Source of the DNA: Bacteroidales bacterium UBA1173
GTDB lineage: Bacteria > Bacteroidota > Bacteroidia > Bacteroidales > F082
DNA length: 64,000 bases
Direction: 5' to 3'
Assembly (NCBI GenBank): GCA_002311655.1
Contig: DBYZ01000014.1
Span: 124,001 to 188,000 of the forward strand
Shown here: piece after piece, positions 57,828 to 64,000 of the stretch
How the letters are laid out: each line of letters starts with the position of its first letter
Position numbering within the stretch: the stretch's first letter is position 1
Program-made: the position numbers and the translations under genes
Notes under the pieces: model-generated
The model's input: the letters and a program-made list of their open reading frames with translations, nothing else
Database searches by the model: none
Told to the model about the DNA's origin: nothing

Positions 57828-58640
57828 ATGCCAATGATGCTTGACATCTCTCGTTTTTTTGACATGGACGAAGCTACCTACAAAGATAAAGAGGTGGTGG
57901 TCTATAAATTTAAAGACGGCTTATTGGACGAGTTCGTCTCTGAGTTTGTAATGCCATTCAGACAAGCATATATCTCAGACGAGGAGTTAGACGAAGGTGT
58001 TGCAGAGGAAATTTGGGGGGATAGAGAGGAAGGCTCAAAGATGAAGATACCGACTCTCCCACATCTGAAATCGGGAGAATTTGCAGAAATCCTGTTATTC
58101 TTTCTTTCGCAATGCCTGCGTTGTACTGATGTAAATGTTGCTCCTTTGAAATGGCGATGGAAGGAAAACCAAGATACTCCATGCCATTTGACTGATATAG
58201 TGTTGGCTAAGTGTGATGATGAAAAGAACCCCAATACAGAAGATTTTCTCTACTTTGTGGAATCGAAAGCAAAAGCCACCCCACTTTCACAAACAACCAC
58301 GGATAGTGTGATGAATGACGCAATTGACGGTGCCGTGAATGACTGCGTATCTAGAGCCGGTAAAACAGTTGCTTGGTTAGTGACGAAATTAGCTCATGAC
58401 AAGGAGTATGACATGGCAAGAAAGATGGGACGATTCAAAGATTCAAGCGATGTGGAATACCAACGATTCCTGAATGCGGCTATTGTGGTTGATAAGGATT
58501 CTCTTGACAAACATATAGCGAATATCACTGCAGCTAATCTGAAAACCGCAAAAAAGAATAAGATTAGTTTGTTTGCTGTGCCTTTTGCGGATATGAAAGC
58601 ATTGTATGAACGTGTGTTCAACGAAGCAGTAAAGGTTTAA
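57828..58640 (+). CDS. hamA: Hachiman effector nuclease HamA
   Basis: 270 residues. The DUF1837-type core is present: 'LKSGEFAEILLFFLSQ' (GE), then 'HLTDIVLAKCDDE' with D123, and 'FLYFVESKAKATPL' with E145 and K147, a PD-(D/E)xK-like nuclease arrangement. HamA is the DNA-degrading effector of Hachiman, held inactive by the HamB helicase until infection. The gene is 3 bp upstream of hamB, the standard order. No internal break is seen. Confidence 0.82.
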   Translation: MPMMLDISRFFDMDEATYKDKEVVVYKFKDGLLDEFVSEFVMPFRQAYISDEELDEGVAEEIWGDREEGSKMKIPTLPHLKSGEFAEILLFFLSQCLRCTDVNVAPLKWRWKENQDTPCHLTDIVLAKCDDEKNPNTEDFLYFVESKAKATPLSQTTTDSVMNDAIDGAVNDCVSRAGKTVAWLVTKLAHDKEYDMARKMGRFKDSSDVEYQRFLNAAIVVDKDSLDKHIANITAANLKTAKKNKISLFAVPFADMKALYERVFNEAVKV

Positions 58641-58643
58641 GAT

Positions 58644-61571
58644 ATGGCTGGATTGTTATCACAGTGGATAAAAGACTCTGAAAAGTTTGAGATGCAGCGC
58701 AGTTACCATGTGCTGAACCAGGACAATTTCGGATTTCTGAATAGGCAGGATGATTTCTATATCACTTTGCTTAACAGAATGTTTTTCCTGCTTGAGGATG
58801 TAAAGGATGGTGACTATGCTTCGATCTCAGAAGAATTGTTGGAGGTTGCAAAGGGGTTGATTATCTACTCAGACAAGGACACAAGGGATTTGTTTGAAAA
58901 CGTGGATAAGCAAGAGAACATGCTTTATGTGGCTGCTGTGTTCTATCTGGTTGGCTACGAAGCTATAGCCTCATTGTTGCTGAAAGGGTATTCAATAGCA
59001 GAGATAAACAATACATACGGAAAACTTATTCTGTATTTAATCAGAGGCGGGATAAACGAGACTCATTCCTTGGGCGATAACCTGGAAATCGAGCTGTTTG
59101 ATAATCTGGATGGTTATATTGGGACGGGCATAGCAGATTATTTGAGAAATATAGAAGGGTTGGTATTAGAAAGGTGTGAAAACCTCCATTTCTCCTCGCT
59201 GGACGAGTTCTTTGATTGCTTCATCTTTAAGCATCTGCTTAAGAAATTTGCAAAAGATAATCTTTGGTATGACTTGGAAAAGGCTGATCCCGATACAGAC
59301 TGGAGCGACTATGTGGAGTTCTCGCGCAGCCAAAGAATACTCCAGTTCCTGCCATCGCAAAGGGATGCCATTGAGAAAGGATTGCTGACATTCGAAAGAT
59401 CTTTCAGCCTGAAAATGCCCACAAGTGCTGGAAAATCCTATATCACAGAACTTCTTATATACAGTGAAATAAAGAAGAACCCAGATGGAAAGGTACTCTA
59501 TTTGGCACCTTTACGTTCGCTGAGCCACGAATTGAACGAAAGATACAAGGAGGTGGGCAAAGCTTTGGGATTTGATAGTTTTGCTGCATATGGGGGTAAT
59601 TCTTCAACCTTGGATAGTGTCAAACTTGATGAGGCAAGTTTGTTTATCACTACACCTGAGTTCTTTGCCTCGATGGAAGGCGGTGATGAAGACTTGCTTG
59701 ACAGATTTACGTTGGTGATTTGTGATGAAGGGCAACTTTTGGACAGCCTTACCAGAGGTACAAACTATGAGTTGCTGCTATCCCGAATCAAGAGCAGGGG
59801 CGTAGCCAGATTCTTATTTATTTCTGCCATTATTCCCAACATTGAAGACGTGAATACTTGGCTGGGCGGCAGTGAGAAAGAAGTAGGGGACAGCAAGTAC
59901 AGGCCTTGCGAGATAAAATTGGCGGTAGCCGAGAAACAGCAAAGAAATATTTGTCTGCATGTTTACGAGCCGGATTTGGAACATGTGAAGTTTGACATGG
60001 AAGCGTTTTTGAATAGGGAAGAGAACAAAAATGTAGCCATTAATAGTAAGATAGGGCTCTCTGCTGCCTTGGGATTGAAATCTGTATCTGCGGGTTCTAC
60101 ACTGATTTTTACTTACTCTAAAAATGGGAAATATGGTTGTCAAACAGTGTGTGATGAGGTGCTTGAAATAACTAAATTGCACAGATACGGGGAACGATTG
60201 ATAGATGAGGGAAATAAAGTTGCTATTGATAGGCTTTACGAATATGTTGCTTATCAGTATGGGACTGATTATCCGTTGAGTGTTTATTTGAAAAACGGTT
60301 TTGCATACCATAATGGGGGCCTGCCACAAGATGTTAGGGAGTATATAGAAGATTATTATAGAAGTAGGTTGCTTAAGATACTGGTCAGTAACAGCACGCT
60401 TGCTGAGGGCGTGAACTTGCCTATTCGTACACTCGTGGTCTATAATCTAAGGCATTATAACCGAAGGACGCAAAGACAAGAACTAATCCCCAGTACAGAA
60501 ATAAGGAATATTCTAGGCAGGGTTGGTAGGGCTGGAAGAGAGAAATACGGATTGGCTATATTGCCAGACAATGACGCAGAAGTGTTCAGGACTGTTGTTG
60601 AGGCTCTTCGTGGGGACAATATACATGCAATAAGAGGAATATTCTATGATGTTATACAGGCACTACGCCAAAGTCCCCAGCAACTTACTGATGAATATGT
60701 GAATGGCGTTTTGGTGCAGATAGGCGCTTCGTCGGCAATTGATCAAATGATATACCGGCATTATGGGGAGGCTCAGGCTGATGTGGTCGAGCATAGCATT
60801 AGTGATTCGCTGGCTTTCCACCTTTCTGATGACAATTCAAGAAGCTATATCCGTCAAGCATTCAGGGTGCGACATGATAGAATTAGCGATAGCCTTACGG
60901 ATGATGAACAATTTGCGTTGCTGAGGCAGACAGGGTTGGATTTGGAAGATTTTATGAAGCTTGAAGAACTATTGTCGGAAGATGACTTGGTACGATTTAA
61001 TACAGAGTCTTTAACTGATGAAGGTTGGCTAGAGAACCTGATTGAAATTGTCTATTCAATGCCAACGATAGCACCGGCATACTCATATATGTCACAGGAC
61101 ATAAAAGATGTTATTGGGGATAAGTCTGATTATGCTTCCATGCTGAGTCAATGGCTGTCAGGGAATCAGTATTGGCAGATTGCGGAGGATATGGAAATGG
61201 ATGAGGATGATGTGATGGAATTGCTTGGTCATTTACAATACCATTTCCACATGAGGCTGCAAGGTCTAATCAGATATCTGGGCGCAAAGTATGATTTTTC
61301 AAATGAGAGCCTTTCTTTACTGCCGGAATGTGTGAAGCATGGCATAAACAGCGATATACATACAACGCTGATTAAGGGCGGCTTGAAAGACAGGATAGCG
61401 TTGCATGTTGTTTCGAAGTATATTGAAGCAGAGGAAATACCCTATTCCAGTTATAGAAGGGTGAAACGAGGTTTGAAAAGTGTGCGTGAAGATTTTGAGG
61501 CTTATATTACCGAAACTGCAATACCACAACTGTCCAAAGAGAACATTAGAACATGGCTTGGTATAATTTGA
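58644..61571 (+). CDS. hamB: Hachiman DEAD/H-type helicase HamB
   Basis: 975 residues. Helicase motif I 'MPTSAGKSYITELL' (TSAGKS at 260-265), 'YLAPLRSLSHELNERY' (Ia), 'VICDEGQLLDS' (DEGQ at 361-364), 'RFLFISAIIPN' (III), 'VSNSTLAEGVNLPIRTL' (V) and 'NILGRVGRAGREKYG' (VI). The N-terminal about 230 residues are helical, and the C-terminal 350 are also helical with no enzyme motif, as in HamB. It acts with HamA as sensor of damaged or phage DNA. Full length. Confidence 0.85.
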   Translation: MAGLLSQWIKDSEKFEMQRSYHVLNQDNFGFLNRQDDFYITLLNRMFFLLEDVKDGDYASISEELLEVAKGLIIYSDKDTRDLFENVDKQENMLYVAAVFYLVGYEAIASLLLKGYSIAEINNTYGKLILYLIRGGINETHSLGDNLEIELFDNLDGYIGTGIADYLRNIEGLVLERCENLHFSSLDEFFDCFIFKHLLKKFAKDNLWYDLEKADPDTDWSDYVEFSRSQRILQFLPSQRDAIEKGLLTFERSFSLKMPTSAGKSYITELLIYSEIKKNPDGKVLYLAPLRSLSHELNERYKEVGKALGFDSFAAYGGNSSTLDSVKLDEASLFITTPEFFASMEGGDEDLLDRFTLVICDEGQLLDSLTRGTNYELLLSRIKSRGVARFLFISAIIPNIEDVNTWLGGSEKEVGDSKYRPCEIKLAVAEKQQRNICLHVYEPDLEHVKFDMEAFLNREENKNVAINSKIGLSAALGLKSVSAGSTLIFTYSKNGKYGCQTVCDEVLEITKLHRYGERLIDEGNKVAIDRLYEYVAYQYGTDYPLSVYLKNGFAYHNGGLPQDVREYIEDYYRSRLLKILVSNSTLAEGVNLPIRTLVVYNLRHYNRRTQRQELIPSTEIRNILGRVGRAGREKYGLAILPDNDAEVFRTVVEALRGDNIHAIRGIFYDVIQALRQSPQQLTDEYVNGVLVQIGASSAIDQMIYRHYGEAQADVVEHSISDSLAFHLSDDNSRSYIRQAFRVRHDRISDSLTDDEQFALLRQTGLDLEDFMKLEELLSEDDLVRFNTESLTDEGWLENLIEIVYSMPTIAPAYSYMSQDIKDVIGDKSDYASMLSQWLSGNQYWQIAEDMEMDEDDVMELLGHLQYHFHMRLQGLIRYLGAKYDFSNESLSLLPECVKHGINSDIHTTLIKGGLKDRIALHVVSKYIEAEEIPYSSYRRVKRGLKSVREDFEAYITETAIPQLSKENIRTWLGII

Positions 61572-61629
61572 GTAAAAAAGAGTAGTCTACAATAACACTT
61601 TAATAAAGTAATTAAACAATAATAGAAAT

Positions 61630-62838
61630 ATGTTCAACTTAGAAAAATTTATAGCTGATAGTGTTACTTTTAGGCCTACCAGCATGTTCGAGCCTGACAT
61701 CAAGGCTAATGCTGAGACACTTACTCGTGAGATAAAAGGCAAGAAGGTATGTGTGATAGGTGGGGCTGGCTCCATCGGTTCCAGTTTCATCAAGGCGGTG
61801 TTGCGCTTTGAGCCTAAGAGCGTGGTGGTGGTTGACCTGAACGAGAACGGGCTGGCAGAGCTGGTGCGCGATGTGCGCTCGACCAACGGCCTCTATGTGC
61901 CGGATGAGTTCCGCTGCTACACGCTGAACTTCGCTGACCCCATCTTTGAGCGCATCTTCCGCGAGGAGAAGGGCTTTGACATTGTGGCCAACTTCTCTGC
62001 CCACAAGCATGTGCGGTCGGAAAAGGACAGATATTCTGTACAGGCCCTGATTGAGAACAATGACATCAAGGCCAAGAAGCTGATGGATCTGCTTACGGTG
62101 TATCCACCGAAGCACTTCTTCTGCGTATCGACCGACAAGGCGGCCAACCCTGTGAACATCATGGGCGCATCGAAGCGCATTATGGAGGACTTGGTGATGG
62201 CCTACAACAAGTACTTCAAGGTGACGACTGCCCGTTTCGCGAATGTGGCGTTCAGCAACGGCTCTTTGCCTGACGGTTGGATTCATCGTTTGCAGAAGAA
62301 GCAGCCGCTGGCAGCACCAAGCGATGTGAAGCGGTATTTCGTGTCGCCCGAAGAGTCTGGTCAAATCTGTATGTTGGCTTGTATTCTGGGCAATGGTGGC
62401 GAAGTGTTCTTCCCGAAACTGGGAGAAGACCAGATGCTGACGTTCAGCAGTATTTGCGACCAGTTTGTGAAAGCAGAGGGTTTTGAGAAGAAGGAATGTG
62501 GCAGTGATGCTGAAGCCAAGAAGTATGCCAGCGAAATGAGCTACGAAGGTACGACTTATCCTGTTGTTTACTTCAAATCAGATACTACGGGTGAGAAGGC
62601 ATACGAGGAGTTCTACATCCCTGGTGAGCGCATCAACATGAACCGTTTCATGGCACTGGGTGTGGTGGAGGAAACCACCCGCAGACCTATGCCGGAGGTG
62701 AATGCTTTCTTCGATAAACTGGAAGCACTGTTTGCCAAAGAGGACTTCACCAAGGCTCAGGTGGTAGAAGCTATCAAGGAATTCATCCCGAACTTTGAAC
62801 ATGAAGAGAAGGGGAAGAACCTTGATCAAAAGATGTAG
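61630..62838 (+). CDS. UDP-GlcNAc 4,6-dehydratase-like protein (PglF/WbpM type, soluble)
   Basis: 402 residues without membrane segments. 'VCVIGGAGSIGSSFIKAVL' is the NAD motif, 'VANFSAHKHVRSEKD' the substrate strand, and 'FFCVSTDKAANPVNIMGASKRIM' the catalytic region, with STDKA plus Met at the position that is Tyr in FlaA1-type enzymes, as I recall for PglF/WbpM. C-terminal 'YFKSDTTGEKAYEEFYIPGERINMN' is family-typical. It makes a UDP-4-keto-6-deoxy-GlcNAc for the adjoining aminotransferase (62887). About 40 bp separates the two genes. Confidence 0.82.
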   Translation: MFNLEKFIADSVTFRPTSMFEPDIKANAETLTREIKGKKVCVIGGAGSIGSSFIKAVLRFEPKSVVVVDLNENGLAELVRDVRSTNGLYVPDEFRCYTLNFADPIFERIFREEKGFDIVANFSAHKHVRSEKDRYSVQALIENNDIKAKKLMDLLTVYPPKHFFCVSTDKAANPVNIMGASKRIMEDLVMAYNKYFKVTTARFANVAFSNGSLPDGWIHRLQKKQPLAAPSDVKRYFVSPEESGQICMLACILGNGGEVFFPKLGEDQMLTFSSICDQFVKAEGFEKKECGSDAEAKKYASEMSYEGTTYPVVYFKSDTTGEKAYEEFYIPGERINMNRFMALGVVEETTRRPMPEVNAFFDKLEALFAKEDFTKAQVVEAIKEFIPNFEHEEKGKNLDQKM

Positions 62839-62886
62839 AGTGAATAGAATAAAGAACCATAGAACCTATAACCACGAAAATGAAAA

Positions 62887-64000
62887 ATGGGGAAAAGAAT
62901 ATATCTTTGTCTCGCCAAGATGAGTGAGAGCGGGGCAGAGCAACGCTTTGTGCAGGAGGCGTTCGATACCAACTGGGTGGCTCCGCTTGGACCGAATGTA
63001 AATGCCTTTGAAGAGGAGTTGGAAAACTTTCTAAACTCTACACTGAAAAAAGTAGCAGCGTTGAGCTCTTGTACGGCAGCCATACACTTGGCGCTACTGT
63101 TGGTGGGAGTGAAGCCTGGCGATGAGGTTCTCTGCCAAACGTTCTCATTCTGTGCATCGTCAAACCCTGTGATTTATTGTGGGGCAAAGCCAGTGTTTGT
63201 TGACTCGGATGCAGAAACATGGAACATGTCGCCTGAGTTGCTCGAAGAGGCCATCAACGACCGTATCGCCATAACTGGCCGCAAGCCCAAGGCCATCATT
63301 GTGGTTGACCTCTATGGTATGCCAGCCAACTGGCAAGCCATCGAAGAAATCAGTCACCGATATGAGATACCCGTGATAGAGGATGCCGCCAACGCCATGG
63401 GATCGTTTTATAAAGGAAAACCATGCGGCTCGTTCGGCGCACTGGCAACCTTCTCCTTCAACGGCAACAAGATGATCACAACCAGTGGAGGTGGAGCCAT
63501 CGTCTGCCCCGATGATGCCATCAAGCAACGTGCCATCTTCCTGTCAACGCAAGCCCGCGAGAATGCCTTGCATTACCAGCATGAGGTGATTGGTTACAAC
63601 TACCGTATGAGCAATGTCTGTGCAGGTATTGGCCGTGGGCAAATGACGGTGCTGCAAGAACATATCGACCATCACAAACACGTCCACGAGCTGTACACAG
63701 AATTATTATCGAACACGGATTTGACGGATAAAACGGATGTCCGTGTTCAAGCGAATCCCACTGAGGATTATGACAGTAACTTTTGGTTGTCCACCGTCAC
63801 CTTTGGAAAAGATGTTGACGTAACAGCCCTATGCAAGGCTCTCAACGCTGCCGGCATTGAAGTCCGTCCACTGTGGAAACCCATGCACCTGCAGCCAGTT
63901 TATAAGGACGCTCCAGCATACCTTAATGGCGTAAGCGAAAACCTGTTTAATACGGGTCTCTGCCTGCCCAGCGGCCCCTGGGTAACAGACGATGACGTGC
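62887..64000 (+). CDS. DegT/DnrJ/EryC1/StrS aminotransferase (PglE-like), copy 2, 3' end outside window
   Basis: The frame from ATG 62887 runs to the window end (371 codons). N-terminus 'KRIYLCLAKMSESGAEQRFVQEAFDTNWVAPLGPNVNAFE' parallels the copy at 51721 (quoted in part). PLP motifs are 'LSSCTAAIHLAL', 'IEDAANAMGS' and Lys in 'SFNGNKMITTSGGGA'. It directly follows the 4,6-dehydratase, so it most likely aminates that enzyme's product. The two copies bracket the KAP/Hachiman block. Confidence 0.87.
   Translation, partial: MGKRIYLCLAKMSESGAEQRFVQEAFDTNWVAPLGPNVNAFEEELENFLNSTLKKVAALSSCTAAIHLALLLVGVKPGDEVLCQTFSFCASSNPVIYCGAKPVFVDSDAETWNMSPELLEEAINDRIAITGRKPKAIIVVDLYGMPANWQAIEEISHRYEIPVIEDAANAMGSFYKGKPCGSFGALATFSFNGNKMITTSGGGAIVCPDDAIKQRAIFLSTQARENALHYQHEVIGYNYRMSNVCAGIGRGQMTVLQEHIDHHKHVHELYTELLSNTDLTDKTDVRVQANPTEDYDSNFWLSTVTFGKDVDVTALCKALNAAGIEVRPLWKPMHLQPVYKDAPAYLNGVSENLFNTGLCLPSGPWVTDDDV

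Noticed and set aside
1..64000. CRISPR arrays, tRNA or rRNA genes, transposases
   Set aside because: No regularly spaced direct repeats with unique spacers, no tRNA cloverleaf or rRNA sequence and no transposase motif was recognised on reading the window.

Overview
This window looks like a chromosomal stretch from a member of the Bacteroidales (Prevotella/Bacteroides type). The evidence is a small 'smalltalk' protein, an M15-peptidase/amidase cassette typical of that order, a minus-strand promoter box matching TAnnTTTG, Bacteroidales-type capsule genes, and many short AGTTTAGAGT-like repeats. It combines one very large surface-polysaccharide (capsule/exopolysaccharide) locus with several anti-phage-type systems placed before, inside and after it. 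No rRNA, tRNA, CRISPR array, transposase or integrase was recognised.

Layout. (1) 1-6638: a TIR-like protein (5' end outside the window), a phage-like hypothetical gene, a two-reverse-transcriptase defence operon (DRT type 3: drt3a and drt3b overlapping by 8 bp), a structured RNA segment whose loop carries an ACACACACACA tract directly behind drt3b, and a RES-domain gene starting just after that RNA. (2) 6787-19368: nucleotide-sugar synthesis (UDP-GlcNAc 4-epimerase and 6-dehydrogenase; rmlA, a FdtA-like cupin, a 2,3-dehydratase, an oxidoreductase and an aminotransferase, consistent with a deoxy-amino sugar), an ATP-grasp ligase, an acyltransferase and a first ACP/SDR/KAS III/MaoC acyl-making cassette. 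(3) 19398-35516: an AT-rich assembly block with flippase, Wzy-like polymerase, eight glycosyltransferases, two deacetylase-like paralogues, a second ATP-grasp, an acetyltransferase and a pyruvyltransferase. (4) 35549-39923: the initiating sugar-phosphate transferase, a PglD-like acetyltransferase, a second ACP/KAS III/SDR cassette and a membrane acyltransferase.

(5) 40069-43796: nucleotidyltransferase, frameshifted wbuC, a caspase/CHAT-like protease candidate, a helicase-associated-domain small protein and an HNH protein, followed by wecB (43828-44973). (6) 45131-47479, minus strand: M15 peptidase, an adhesin-like protein with a chitobiase C-terminal-type domain, smalltalk protein and a degenerate amidase. 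(7) 47703-51517: a four-gene ABC-three-component-like system with an SMC/Rad50-type ATPase. (8) 51721-64000: DegT aminotransferase, a remnant of a second nucleotidyltransferase, an intact wbuC, a KAP NTPase, a broken helicase-associated-domain gene, an unknown gene, Hachiman hamA/hamB, a UDP-GlcNAc 4,6-dehydratase and a second DegT aminotransferase cut by the window end.

The sugar genes make activated sugars, the initiating transferase and glycosyltransferases build a lipid-linked repeat unit, decorating enzymes add acyl, acetyl, pyruvyl or amino-acid-like groups, and Wzx/Wzy export and polymerise it. The most notable large-scale pattern is that regions 5 and 8 share the order nucleotidyltransferase - wbuC - (different defence-like cargo) - helicase-associated small gene, with the cargo start codon overlapping the wbuC stop as ATGA in both. 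This suggests a cargo-swapping site inside the polysaccharide locus. All functional assignments come from reading the sequence; no database search was run.
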